Source: Clostridia bacterium (GTDB lineage Bacteria; Bacillota; Clostridia; Christensenellales; UBA1242). Taken from it: 51,170 nt of DNA. Each line of letters opens with the position of its first letter. The stretch's first letter is position 1. The notes under the pieces are model-generated. The model had not been told where the DNA came from. It made no database searches and worked only from the letters and a program-made list of their open reading frames with translations. The DNA lies in NCBI GenBank assembly GCA_009929275.1, contig SAAW01000006.1, forward strand, positions 1 to 51,170. The letters run 5' to 3'. A program made the position numbers and the translations under genes. Shown here piece after piece: positions 25,270 through 34,029 of the stretch.

Positions 25270-25851
25270 ATGCAAGTAAAATCGACAAGTTTTGTGACAA
25301 GTGTTTCAGATAGTCATTTTTATGAGAGTGACTTCAATGAAATTGCGTTTGTGGGCAGGAGCAATGTGGGCAAGAGTTCACTTATAAATCTCATCGCAAA
25401 CAGACGAGGTTTGGCAAAAACGTCAAGCACTCCGGGTAAGACCAAACTTATCAACTATTTTCTTGTTAACAACAAATTTCTTCTCGTTGACCTGCCGGGA
25501 TATGGATATGCACAAGTCAGCAAATCTCAAAAGACAAATTGGGCAGACTTTTTGGAAGAATATTTGAAGACTTCAAAGAAACTAAAATGCGTCTATCTGC
25601 TCCTTGACGTGAGAAGAACCCCCTCGGAACAAGACGAAATGATGATGAATTTCCTCTATGCTAATCGCATTCCTTTTAAGATTGTTGTGACGAAAATCGA
25701 CACTCTTTCAAAACTTCAAGTGAGCAACAGACTTTTCATAATTTGTCAGAAAATGCACGTAAATCAAAACGATATTATCATCACTTCTTCCGAAGACAAA
25801 TCTGGAGCAAAGGAATTACTTTCAAGCATTGAAAGTTATATTTTGGCATAA
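25270..25851 (+). CDS. engB: Ribosome biogenesis GTP-binding protein EngB/YsxC
   Basis: 193 aa. G1 is GRSNVGKS (residues 29-36), G2 includes TSSTPGKT, G3 is DLPGYGYA, G4 is TKID and G5 near TSSE. Needed for late large-subunit assembly. RBS AAGGAG 7 nt upstream; 36 nt after clpX. A clear terminator follows and closes the operon. Confidence 0.95.
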   Translation: MQVKSTSFVTSVSDSHFYESDFNEIAFVGRSNVGKSSLINLIANRRGLAKTSSTPGKTKLINYFLVNNKFLLVDLPGYGYAQVSKSQKTNWADFLEEYLKTSKKLKCVYLLLDVRRTPSEQDEMMMNFLYANRIPFKIVVTKIDTLSKLQVSNRLFIICQKMHVNQNDIIITSSEDKSGAKELLSSIESYILA

Positions 25852-25878
25852 AAATCGGACAAAAAACACCTAAAAAAT

Positions 25879-25909
25879 GGGCTTAAACAAATGTTTGAGT
25901 CTTTTTTAT
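25879..25909 (+). terminator. Terminator after engB
   Basis: GGCTTAAACA / TGTTTGAGTC (10 bp with two G-T pairs, tight loop) followed by TTTTTT. Confidence 0.8.
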
Positions 25910-26055
25910 TGTGAAAATGCTCATATAATTCATTTTTATTTGCACTTTTTTCACACTTTTTTCTGCATTTTCATAGAATTATTTAGTTAAAGATTACATA
26001 TTTCACTTTAACTTAATGACAAAAGAAAATCAAAAGAAAAAGGAGGTATTTTTAA

Positions 26056-26706
26056 ATGTCATTTTACACATGTAATAGAACGGGAATGTGTCCGGGGGTT
26101 ATGACTGGAAATCCATTAAACGGGTTGTGTGAAAAAGCGTGTATTCAAGTTGATAAAGTGCTTGATGCCGCGATGAGACAAATTCAAGAGACCAATGTTC
26201 AGGTGACTCTCACGAATTTGAACCCAGCAAACCCAACAACTCCACTCACATATGTGAGCACAGTAATAAATGGCGACACGACAATTTCAAATCTTGTTGT
26301 GGAAAGACTTGTCGACAAGCCAAATTTTGCAAGAGTTTCGTTTGATGCAACAATTCCAATCATAGTTACATACACCGATGCAAATGGCGTGGCAGGAACG
26401 GGAACGACCACTCTAGTCATTCCAAACGACATTGTGCTTTTCATTCCACAGCCATCTCTTGTGCCATATCGAATCGAAGTGTTTGGAGCGGTGACTAGTC
26501 CATATGGAGTCTATGTGTCGGGAAGCACATTTTCTATCACAACTTGCGTAACATTAATAGTAAGAGTGCTTGTTCAGTCTGAAATTTGTGTGCCAAGCTA
26601 TGGATATTGTCCACCACCACCAGCACAAGAATTTACTCAAGAAATTTGCAGTGCAACCTTTGATTTGCCAATTTTCCCAACAGCAATCCAAAATCAAAGA
26701 TTGTAA
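26056..26706 (+). CDS. Conserved Clostridia-type Cys-containing protein, unknown function
   Basis: 216 aa. Starts MSFYTCNRTGMCPGVMTG.NPLNGLCEKACIQVDKV, then a beta-rich middle (TTISNLVVERL, TIPIIVTYTDANGVAGTGT, LFIPQPSLVPYRIEV) and a Cys/Pro-rich end (CVPSYGYCPPPPAQEF, EICSATF). There is no signal peptide or membrane segment. From memory it resembles proteins of unknown function in spore-forming Clostridia, so a structural or coat role is possible, but I saw no sporulation promoter. RBS AAGGAGG. It stands alone between two terminators. Confidence 0.65.
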   Translation: MSFYTCNRTGMCPGVMTGNPLNGLCEKACIQVDKVLDAAMRQIQETNVQVTLTNLNPANPTTPLTYVSTVINGDTTISNLVVERLVDKPNFARVSFDATIPIIVTYTDANGVAGTGTTTLVIPNDIVLFIPQPSLVPYRIEVFGAVTSPYGVYVSGSTFSITTCVTLIVRVLVQSEICVPSYGYCPPPPAQEFTQEICSATFDLPIFPTAIQNQRL

Positions 26707-26725
26707 TAAGAGCAAAATGAAATTG

Positions 26726-26754
26726 AAGACGGATTTTTTCCGTTTTCTTTTTTA
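26726..26754 (+). terminator. Terminator after the Cys-containing protein
   Basis: AAGACGGA / TCCGTTTT stem (8 bp, one G-T pair, T loop), followed by CTTTTTTA. Confidence 0.65.
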
Positions 26755-26782
26755 TGCTAAAATCTTTGTTTATTTTCTTTTC

Positions 26783-26811
26783 TTTACTTTGCAATTCTTT
26801 TTTGATAGAAT
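26783..26811 (+). promoter_or_regulatory. Promoter of the phosphoesterase gene, leaderless geometry
   Basis: TTTACT (26783-26788), 17-nt spacer, TGA-extended TAGAAT (26806-26811), then 6 nt to the ATG at 26818. No Shine-Dalgarno. Confidence 0.5.
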
Positions 26812-26817
26812 CAAAAT

Positions 26818-27516
26818 ATGGAAAAATTAGGAAATAATTTTAAAATATTTGCAATTTCAGATTTGCATCTCTCGATAAACAACCCAAAACCAATGAGTAT
26901 TTTTGGGCCAGTGTGGGAAAATTATGTTGAAGAAATTGTTGCAGACTGGAAAAACAAGGTTAAAGATGACGACATTGTGCTTTTAGCAGGGGATTTTAGT
27001 TGGGCAATGAAACTTTCAGACGCAAAAAAAGACATCGATTTTGTGGCAACATTGCCAGGCAAAAAGATTATTATCAGGGGAAATCACGACTATTGGTGGA
27101 ACGGAATTGGTAAGATAAGAAGTGTTCTTCCAAAGAATTTTTATGCACTTCAAAATGATTGTATAAAACTGAATGATTATATTTTTTGTGGCACAAGAGG
27201 GTGGTCGTTTGATGATGAGAAGATTATTAATAGAGAACTTATAAGATTGGAAATGTCACTTATCAACGCCAAAAAATTGCAGATAAATGACGAAAAAATC
27301 GTTTGTATGATTCACTTTCCTCCTTTTGAAAAGAATTATAGTGAGAGCGTTTTCACCAAACTATTTGAAAAATATGATGTCGATTGCGTTGTTTTTGGGC
27401 ATTTGCACGGCACTCAATATAAAGACTATAAAATGATGCAAATCAAAAATGGAATAAAATATTACCTAACTTCTTGCGACCTTTTGAAAAATAAACTAAT
27501 AGAGATTGATTGTTAA
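26818..27516 (+). CDS. Calcineurin-like metallophosphoesterase
   Basis: 232 aa. All metal-binding blocks of the family are present: ISDLHLS, LLAGDFSWA, IIRGNHDYWW, MIHFPPF and VFGHLHG. It hydrolyses phosphoester bonds with a two-metal centre; the substrate cannot be assigned. Soluble, no signal peptide. Monocistronic, directly upstream of the division cluster. Confidence 0.88.
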   Translation: MEKLGNNFKIFAISDLHLSINNPKPMSIFGPVWENYVEEIVADWKNKVKDDDIVLLAGDFSWAMKLSDAKKDIDFVATLPGKKIIIRGNHDYWWNGIGKIRSVLPKNFYALQNDCIKLNDYIFCGTRGWSFDDEKIINRELIRLEMSLINAKKLQINDEKIVCMIHFPPFEKNYSESVFTKLFEKYDVDCVVFGHLHGTQYKDYKMMQIKNGIKYYLTSCDLLKNKLIEIDC

Positions 27517-27593
27517 TTTTTTATATAAATTTCTTTGTTCAATATGCACAAAGATATTCTTTTATGCAATTAATAATGTGTTTAGAATTTTAT

Positions 27594-27620
27594 AAGTGGT
27601 CAAAAGTGGTTGGAAGTGGT
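27594..27620 (+). promoter_or_regulatory. MraZ operator: three AAGTGGT boxes at 10-bp spacing
   Basis: AAGTGGT at 27594-27600, 27604-27610 and 27614-27620. Direct GTGG-containing repeats on one helical face are the known binding pattern of MraZ, which autoregulates dcw clusters. The second and third boxes overlap the -35 element, which fits repression. Confidence 0.8.
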
Positions 27621-27638
27621 CAAATCTTATGATATACT
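27610..27638 (+). promoter_or_regulatory. Promoter of the mraZ/dcw operon
   Basis: TTGGAA (27610-27615), 17-nt spacer, TGA-extended TATACT (27633-27638). The AGAGAGG ribosome site and the TTG start of mraZ follow. Confidence 0.7.
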
Positions 27639-27666
27639 TTTTTCGTATAGAGAGAGGTCTATCAAA

Positions 27667-28092
27667 TTGTTTTTAGGTAATTTTGAACACAGCATTGATA
27701 ATAAAAATCGACTTCGTTTGCCGTCAAAATTCAAAAATGAGTTTAATGGCGAAGTTGTTTTAATCAAAGGAAACGACGGCTGTATTTTTATTGTTCCTAA
27801 AGAGCATTTTGAGATAGTTTTTAAAAAAGTGTGTGATGTCCCAATGTTTGATAGAAAAGCACAAAGATCGTTAAGATTTTTATTTTCTTCTGTAAACATA
27901 ATGGAAGAGGATAATCAAGGACGATTTTTACTTCCAAACAGTCTTAAAAATTATGCAAAAATTGACAAATCCGTTGTTTTTGTTGGAATGGGGCAAAGAA
28001 TTGAACTTTGGGCAAAAGAACTTTGGGAAACCTATTCTGCAAGTCAAAATTCTGATGAGCAATTAAAAGAGTTAGGCGAATATGGAATTTAA
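27667..28092 (+). CDS. mraZ: Transcriptional regulator MraZ
   Basis: 141 aa from a TTG start at 27667 (MFLGNFEHSIDNKNRLRLPSKF), the invariant MraZ N-terminus, with AGAGAGG 10 nt upstream. A longer reading from an ATG at 27610 begins inside the promoter and is rejected. Two SpoVT/AbrB-like half domains each carry a D-x-K/Q-x-R-x-x-L/P core (DNKNRLRLP and DNQGRFLLP). It binds the three AAGTGGT boxes upstream, so it is expected to repress its own operon. It overlaps rsmH by 11 nt. Confidence 0.94.
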   Translation: MFLGNFEHSIDNKNRLRLPSKFKNEFNGEVVLIKGNDGCIFIVPKEHFEIVFKKVCDVPMFDRKAQRSLRFLFSSVNIMEEDNQGRFLLPNSLKNYAKIDKSVVFVGMGQRIELWAKELWETYSASQNSDEQLKELGEYGI

Positions 28093-29017
28093 ACACATTC
28101 CTATTATGCTGAATGAATGCATAGACAATTTGAAAATAAAACCAGACGGTGTCTATGTCGATGCGACAGTTGGTGGAGCAGGGCATAGCAGTGAAATTGC
28201 AAAAAAACTTGGGGAAAGCGGAGTTCTAATCGGAATAGATAAAGACAAAACTGCGATTGATGTTAGTCGTGAGAGGCTTTCAAATGCAATCTGCAAAGTA
28301 ATTTTGGTGAATGATGATTTTAAAAACATATTGCAGATTTTAAGTGAATTGAAATATGAAAAAGTAGACGGAATTTTGATTGACCTTGGCGTATCTTCCC
28401 ACCAAATAGACGAGATTGACAGAGGTTTTAGTTATAAATTTGATGCTCCGCTTGATATGAGAATGGACAAAAGTCAAAGTTTAACCGCGTTTTATGTTGT
28501 GAATAATTATGATGAGAAAACGCTTGTTAAAATCCTTTTTGAATATGGCGAGGAAAGTTTTGCAAGGAATATTGTCAGAAACATCTTGCTTTCAAGAAAA
28601 ATAAAACCCATTCAGACGACCAACGAACTTGTGAAGATAATCGAAAAAAGTGTCCCTTCAAAATTGCTTCATAAAGGTGGAAGTGTTGCTAAAAAGACAT
28701 TTCAGGCGATTAGGATCGAAGTGAATGGAGAATTGACAACTCTAGAAAATGTACTTGATGATATGATTTTTTCTTTAAAAAATGATGGCAGACTCTGTGT
28801 GATTTCCTTTCATTCGCTAGAGGATAGATTAGTTAAAAATTGTTTCAGATTAAACGCTACGGATTGCATTTGTCCAAAAGAACTTCCCATTTGTGTCTGC
28901 GGGCATAAGGCGAGTGTAAAGTTAATAACAAAAAAGCCACTTATTCCAAGTGAAATTGAAATGAATTATAATTCAAGATGTTCTTCAAGTAAGTTAAGAG
29001 TGATTGAAAAACTTTAA
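28082..29017 (+). CDS. rsmH: 16S rRNA (cytosine-1402-N4)-methyltransferase
   Basis: 311 aa. SAM-binding motif YVDATVGGAGHS, LIGIDKDKTAI, the DGILIDLGVSSHQID block and ISFHSLEDRLVK near the C-terminus are all typical. Methylates C1402 in the ribosomal decoding centre. Standard second gene of the dcw cluster, overlapping mraZ. Confidence 0.96.
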   Translation: MEFKHIPIMLNECIDNLKIKPDGVYVDATVGGAGHSSEIAKKLGESGVLIGIDKDKTAIDVSRERLSNAICKVILVNDDFKNILQILSELKYEKVDGILIDLGVSSHQIDEIDRGFSYKFDAPLDMRMDKSQSLTAFYVVNNYDEKTLVKILFEYGEESFARNIVRNILLSRKIKPIQTTNELVKIIEKSVPSKLLHKGGSVAKKTFQAIRIEVNGELTTLENVLDDMIFSLKNDGRLCVISFHSLEDRLVKNCFRLNATDCICPKELPICVCGHKASVKLITKKPLIPSEIEMNYNSRCSSSKLRVIEKL

Positions 29018-29028
29018 AAGGAGTTAAA

Positions 29029-29589
29029 ATGGAAACAAAAATTAGAAATGACATTCTTTTAAAAGAGAGAATTGCCAAGATTGACGACATTAATTTTGAG
29101 AGGACTTTTGACACTGAAGAGGTTGCGACTCGCGAACTCGACAATTTCGACAAAGAGGTTGTGCTTAATGATAATATTTCAAAAATACACAATCTAAACG
29201 AAAAAGAAGAGCCAGTTTTTTCCATTGAAATCCAACCAAATGAATTTTTTGACAACATAGATTTGAGCAAAAAAGAAGAGCAAAAGAAAGCAAGATTTTC
29301 AATTAAAAACATTCCTCTATTTTTCACTTTCACTTCTATTGCGGTTCTCCTTTGCATATTATTTATATATAATTTGTTTGTTATAAAAAATTTGCAAGTT
29401 TCAGTGTCGCAAGGTGTCCAAAGCACATTTTCAGCAACTTCCCAAGAAGAAAATAACTATATTTTATTTGAAAATAATAACAAAATGACCATAAATTTTA
29501 TGGATAGTGAAATTAATAATTTTGAACAAACAAATTGGTTCGATTCGTTGTGTGACGAAATGGGCGAATTGTTTGGAGGAAGTCATTAG
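29029..29589 (+). CDS. ftsL: FtsL-position single-pass membrane protein
   Basis: 186 aa. A long acidic cytoplasmic N-terminal region (residues 1-94), one membrane helix (about 96-119) and a 65-residue extracellular tail. Position between rsmH and the PBP gene and type II single-pass topology match FtsL, the divisome scaffold that acts with DivIC and FtsQ. The sequence does not show a clear leucine-zipper heptad pattern, and the cytoplasmic part is much longer than in typical FtsL (about 100-120 aa in total). Assignment rests on synteny. RBS AAGGAG. Confidence 0.6.
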   Translation: METKIRNDILLKERIAKIDDINFERTFDTEEVATRELDNFDKEVVLNDNISKIHNLNEKEEPVFSIEIQPNEFFDNIDLSKKEEQKKARFSIKNIPLFFTFTSIAVLLCILFIYNLFVIKNLQVSVSQGVQSTFSATSQEENNYILFENNNKMTINFMDSEINNFEQTNWFDSLCDEMGELFGGSH

Positions 29590-31495
29590 TAAAAAAGTTG
29601 AATATTCTTTTTTCTCATCACAAAAGAGGTTACTTTCAATTATATTGATTGTAGCCTTTATTTTTTTCATTTTATGTGTGAGATTTGTATTCTTGCAAGT
29701 TGTTAATGCCGAATTTTTGCAAATTAAAGCGGTGGAGCAATGGGTCCGAACCTTGCCTCTCACGGCAAAACGCGGTCAAATTACAGACGCAAATGGAAAT
29801 ATTCTTGCGATTAGCTACACGAGTTATGACATCTTTGTTAGGGCGAAAGAGATTGAAAATCCCTCAGAAGTTGCCTTATATTTAAGTGTTTTGTTAGGAC
29901 AAGATTTTGACAGTGTCTATCAAAAATCAATTAATAAACTTGCGTCGGAAGTGCTTATAAAATTGCAGGTGAATGAAGCAATTGCTCTAAAAATTGTTCA
30001 AAAAGATTTTGCGGGGATTTATGTCGCCGAAAACATATATAGACATTATCCATATGGGAAAACGCTTTGTCAAGTAATGGGATTTTTAACGAGTGATAGC
30101 GTCGGTCAAAGTGGAGTGGAGTGCTATTATGAACACATATTGTGTGGAAAAGATGGCAAATATTTGACTCAAAGCGATGTTAAAGGGATAACGATAAACG
30201 ACAGTTTAAATTATTATGTTCAAGCAGTGGACGGGTTGAATGTTTCTTTAAACATTGATGTGAACATTCAAATTATTGTTGAAAAAGTAATCGAGCAACT
30301 TGTAATAGATCACAATCCAAAAAGTGTGTCTGTAATAATTATGGAGCCAGCAACCTCAGAAATTTTGGCTCTTGCAATTAGTCCAAGTTATGACCTAAAT
30401 GAAGTGCCAAGAGATGATGTCGCAAGTCTTCTTGAAATGACAAAAAATTTGACAGTTAGCAACGTGTATGAACCAGGCTCAACTTTCAAAATCCTAACAC
30501 TTGCGGCTGCACTCAGCGAGGGGCTAACCTCACTTGATGAGCATTTCTATTGCCCGGGAAATAGAATTGTCGATGGCGAAAAAATTAAGTGTTGGAAGAC
30601 GACAGGGCACGGCGATCAGACACTTGTGGAGGCAGTTCAAAATTCGTGCAACTGTTGTTTTATGGATTTGGCACTTCGCCTTGGCACAGAAAAATTGTAT
30701 AAATATTTAGAGTTGTTTGGCATTGGTGAAATTTCAGGAATAGACATTTCTGGTGAAAGTGCAGGAATACTTTTAGATGAAGACTCTGTGAAAGAAGTCG
30801 ACCTTGCAAGAATTGGATTTGGGCAAAGTGTTGCCGTCAATCAAATCCAACTTTTGAACGCATTTTGTTCGGTCATAAATGGAGGCACTTTAAATGTCCC
30901 AAGCATATTAGACAGTTATTTTGATGACGACAAAAACGTCATATATGACAATTTAAACTTAGCAAAAAACACGACAATTTCAAGTGAAGTTTCTGACATA
31001 ATGAAATACCTTTTAGAGATGGCTTTAAGCAAAACTGGGGAGATGACTTTTGTTGATGGGTTCAAAATCGGCGGGAAAACGGGCACAGCGCAAAAGTATG
31101 GTGAAAACGGTAAAATAGTCGAGGGTAAATATGTGTCCAGTTTCTTTGGGTATTTGAATGATGACGGCACTCCAAAATATGCAATTCTACTCTGCGTAGA
31201 TGAGCCAAGTTCAGGAATTTATTATGGAAGTCTTGTTGCAAAACCATATGCAAAGATAATATTTGAGCAAATTATTGAATATAAAAATATAAAGAAAGCG
31301 GACGAAAGTGTGTCAGTTGAAAATATATCAGTTCCAATTTTTTTAGGGCTTTCGCTCTCACAGGCAGTTGTGGAACTTGAAAAGTTGAAGATAAATTATG
31401 AAGTCGATGGTGAGGGTGAAAGGATTGTGTCGCAATTTCCAATGGCAGGAAAAGTGATTTCAAAGTCAGCCACAATTTTAATTAAAACAAATTAA
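29585..31495 (+). CDS. Class B penicillin-binding protein with C-terminal PASTA domain (FtsI/SpoVD type)
   Basis: About 636 aa. Septal transpeptidase: short cytoplasmic start, membrane anchor (LLSIILIVAFIFFILCVRF), dimerisation domain (TAKRGQITDANGNILA), transpeptidase with SxxK in EPGSTFKI, SxN in NSCN, KTG in GGKTGTAQ, and one PASTA domain at the end (VPIFLGLSLSQAVVELEKL). The start is unclear: the best ribosome site (GGAGG, 29575-29579) is 5 nt before an ATT codon at 29585 that overlaps the ftsL stop. A GTG at 29507 or TTG at 29573 are in-frame alternatives without a site. FtsI or SpoVD cannot be separated by sequence alone. Confidence 0.88.
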   Translation: MSKKVEYSFFSSQKRLLSIILIVAFIFFILCVRFVFLQVVNAEFLQIKAVEQWVRTLPLTAKRGQITDANGNILAISYTSYDIFVRAKEIENPSEVALYLSVLLGQDFDSVYQKSINKLASEVLIKLQVNEAIALKIVQKDFAGIYVAENIYRHYPYGKTLCQVMGFLTSDSVGQSGVECYYEHILCGKDGKYLTQSDVKGITINDSLNYYVQAVDGLNVSLNIDVNIQIIVEKVIEQLVIDHNPKSVSVIIMEPATSEILALAISPSYDLNEVPRDDVASLLEMTKNLTVSNVYEPGSTFKILTLAAALSEGLTSLDEHFYCPGNRIVDGEKIKCWKTTGHGDQTLVEAVQNSCNCCFMDLALRLGTEKLYKYLELFGIGEISGIDISGESAGILLDEDSVKEVDLARIGFGQSVAVNQIQLLNAFCSVINGGTLNVPSILDSYFDDDKNVIYDNLNLAKNTTISSEVSDIMKYLLEMALSKTGEMTFVDGFKIGGKTGTAQKYGENGKIVEGKYVSSFFGYLNDDGTPKYAILLCVDEPSSGIYYGSLVAKPYAKIIFEQIIEYKNIKKADESVSVENISVPIFLGLSLSQAVVELEKLKINYEVDGEGERIVSQFPMAGKVISKSATILIKTN

Positions 31496-31510
31496 AAAGC
31501 GAGGTCAAAA

Positions 31511-32947
31511 GTGAAACTAAATGATTTGTTGCGTGGGATAAAAGTGAAAGAAGTGTTTGGGAACACAAATGTTGAAATTGAAAGTCTTAGTCAAAACACA
31601 TCAAAAATTGGAAAAAACTGCTTATTCTTTTGTTATAAGGGCGTGAAGTTTGATGGCTATGATTACATAGATTTTGCACAGAAAAATGGGGCGGTCGCCA
31701 TTGTTGCGGACAAGATGATTGAAACAAATCTCCCCCTTATTTTGGTGAATAACACAAGAAAGACTATGCCAAAAATTTGCAATAGATTTTATAAAAATAT
31801 TTTAAGAAAAGTTAAATTAATTGGTGTGACAGGGACGAATGGTAAAACAACGACAGCAAGTTTGATGTTTCAAATTCTAAATAATTCAGGGCAAAAAGCG
31901 GGATTTATAGGGACTGGAAAAATTGAGTATGACGGGAAAATTTTCGAGCAAAACCTAACAACTCCCGACACTGTCGATTTTTTCAAACTACTTGTTGATA
32001 TGGTGAAAGCGAATGTGAAATATGTTGTTATGGAAGTCTCGGCTCACGCTCTTGACTTAAACAAACTCTATGGGCTCAAATTTGAAGTTGGAATTTTTTC
32101 CAATCTTTCGCAAGACCACCTTGATTATTTTAAAACTATGGGAAAATATGCAATTTGTAAATTAAAATTTTTAAAAAAAAGATATTGCAAACACTGCGTT
32201 ATAAACACCGACGACAAATATGGCGAAATGTTTGCAAAAATCAGCAATAGCGATGTTGCGACTTATGGCATCGAAAAACCCGCAAAAAATTTTGCAATTG
32301 ACTTGAATTTATGTCTAACAAACAGTAGTTTTATTGCAAATATCTTCGACCATATTTTTGAAATTAATACAAATCTTTTATGTAAGTTTAATGTTTATAA
32401 CGAACTCTCCGCAATGGTCTGTGCAAAAATTTTGGATATTGAAGACGATGTTATAGTGAAAACTTTGCAAAATGTGAAAAAAATTGAGGGTAGAATGAAT
32501 TTTTACATGTTAAAAAACGGAGCAGTTGCTGTGATTGACTTTGCTCACACGCCCGAAGCCCTTGAAAGTGTGCTTTCGAGTTTGAAAAATTTGGCAAAGA
32601 AAAAAATAATTTGTGTGTTTGGTTGTGGTGGCGACAGAGATAAGTTGAAACGTTCAAAAATGGGCAGACTGGCAAGTGTCTATGCCGACTATGTTTTTGT
32701 GACAAGCGACAATCCAAGGAGTGAAGACCCTTTGAAAATTATTGCAGATATCACTGACGGTATTTATTTGCAAAATTTTGAGATTGAACAAAATAGAACG
32801 CGAGCAATCGAAAAAGCAATTTTATTTTCAAAAAAAGATGATGTGATTTTGATTGCAGGAAAAGGGGCAGAAAAATATCAAGAAATTTTGGGCGTGAAAT
32901 ATAATTATTGTGATGAAAATGTTTTAAAAAGATATATGCTTAAATAA
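31511..32947 (+). CDS. murE: UDP-MurNAc-L-Ala-D-Glu:meso-diaminopimelate ligase
   Basis: 478 aa. ATP-binding loop VTGTNGKTTTASLMF, middle domain SNLSQDHLDYF, and the substrate-specificity motif DNPR (residues 400-403, in SDNPRSEDP), which selects meso-diaminopimelate; L-Lys enzymes differ there. Adds the third residue of the stem peptide in the cytoplasm. GTG start with GCGAGG upstream. The next gene is mraY, not murF. Confidence 0.95.
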   Translation: MKLNDLLRGIKVKEVFGNTNVEIESLSQNTSKIGKNCLFFCYKGVKFDGYDYIDFAQKNGAVAIVADKMIETNLPLILVNNTRKTMPKICNRFYKNILRKVKLIGVTGTNGKTTTASLMFQILNNSGQKAGFIGTGKIEYDGKIFEQNLTTPDTVDFFKLLVDMVKANVKYVVMEVSAHALDLNKLYGLKFEVGIFSNLSQDHLDYFKTMGKYAICKLKFLKKRYCKHCVINTDDKYGEMFAKISNSDVATYGIEKPAKNFAIDLNLCLTNSSFIANIFDHIFEINTNLLCKFNVYNELSAMVCAKILDIEDDVIVKTLQNVKKIEGRMNFYMLKNGAVAVIDFAHTPEALESVLSSLKNLAKKKIICVFGCGGDRDKLKRSKMGRLASVYADYVFVTSDNPRSEDPLKIIADITDGIYLQNFEIEQNRTRAIEKAILFSKKDDVILIAGKGAEKYQEILGVKYNYCDENVLKRYMLK

Positions 32948-33033
32948 TAAATATTATAAATTAAAACAAATTTTGTAAAAATAAAACTTTCGTGCCTACA
33001 AATACTAAATTTAGTGATTAAAGTTGGGAAATT

Positions 33034-34029
33034 ATGATATATTATTTAGCATTTTTAATTTCTGTGCTGATAAGCGTATTGTTTGCACCGCTATACATAA
33101 AATTTGCAAAAAAAGTGAAGTTTGGACAAAATATTCTTCACTATGTTAGCGAGCATCAATCAAAACAAGGAACACCGACAATGGGCGGAATAATTTTTAT
33201 CTTGCCCACAATTTTGGTGAGTCTATTTTTTATGAAGTCCAATCTCGCCATTCCACTTATGTGCCTAAGCGTGTTTTTGGCATATGCTGTGGTTGGATTT
33301 TTGGACGATTATATCAAAATAAAGTATAAGAGGAACATGGGACTTAGAGCCTATCAAAAAATTATTTTCCAACTTCTCATCGCTTTTTTTGTGGCTGTGT
33401 TTATATACAGGAATTTCTTTCTTTCAGGGCAATATCTCCCTTTCACTTTTAAAGTTTGGGATTTAAAAGCATTTGTAATTCCGTTTGTGATTTTTGTGTT
33501 TCTTGCATGCACAAACAGCGTGAATTTGACAGATGGGCTGGACGGGCTTGCAGGTGGGATTTCTTTTGTGTTTTTCATCATAATTGCTTTCATAAGTGTT
33601 TTTTATGTCAAAAATCTTGTGGGAGATTTTGAACAAGAATATGCCATTCAAATGCAAAACATAAATGTCATTTGTTTTTCGGTGGCAGGCAGTCTTCTGG
33701 GGTTTCTTCTTTTCAACAGTTATCCAGCAAAAATTTTTATGGGCGACACAGGCTCTCTTGCTTTGGGGGCACTCATGGCTTGCGTGTGTTGTATGAATGG
33801 GACAAGCCTCTATATTCCAATTATTGGTGTGATGTTTGTCGTTTCTAGTGTGAGTGTGATAATGCAAGTGGTGTATTTTAAACGCACAAGAAAAAGATTT
33901 TTTTTAATGTCTCCATATCATCATCATTTGGAACACAAGGGAATGTATGAAACAAAAATTGTGTTCATATATATATTTATAACAATGCTCATTGGAATAA
34001 CAATTCTTGCATTGTTAGGGATTGTATGA
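33034..34029 (+). CDS. mraY: Phospho-MurNAc-pentapeptide translocase
   Basis: 331 aa polytopic membrane protein with about ten helices. Conserved cytoplasmic loops: QSKQGTPTMGG, FLDDYIK (catalytic Asp pair), NSVNLTDGLDGLAGG, FMGDTGSLALG and SPYHHHLEHKG. Makes lipid I on the inner membrane face. RBS GGGA. Separated from murE by 86 nt and overlapping murD by 4 nt (ATGA). Confidence 0.97.
   Translation: MIYYLAFLISVLISVLFAPLYIKFAKKVKFGQNILHYVSEHQSKQGTPTMGGIIFILPTILVSLFFMKSNLAIPLMCLSVFLAYAVVGFLDDYIKIKYKRNMGLRAYQKIIFQLLIAFFVAVFIYRNFFLSGQYLPFTFKVWDLKAFVIPFVIFVFLACTNSVNLTDGLDGLAGGISFVFFIIIAFISVFYVKNLVGDFEQEYAIQMQNINVICFSVAGSLLGFLLFNSYPAKIFMGDTGSLALGALMACVCCMNGTSLYIPIIGVMFVVSSVSVIMQVVYFKRTRKRFFLMSPYHHHLEHKGMYETKIVFIYIFITMLIGITILALLGIV

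Noticed and set aside
25910..26055. Sporulation sigma-factor promoter before the Cys-containing protein
   Set aside because: CATA-like elements occur (near 25972 and 25998) but the spacing does not fit sigma-E, -G or -K.
27610..27666. Longer mraZ beginning at the ATG at 27610
   Set aside because: That ATG lies in the promoter and MraZ operator; the family start is the TTG at 27667.
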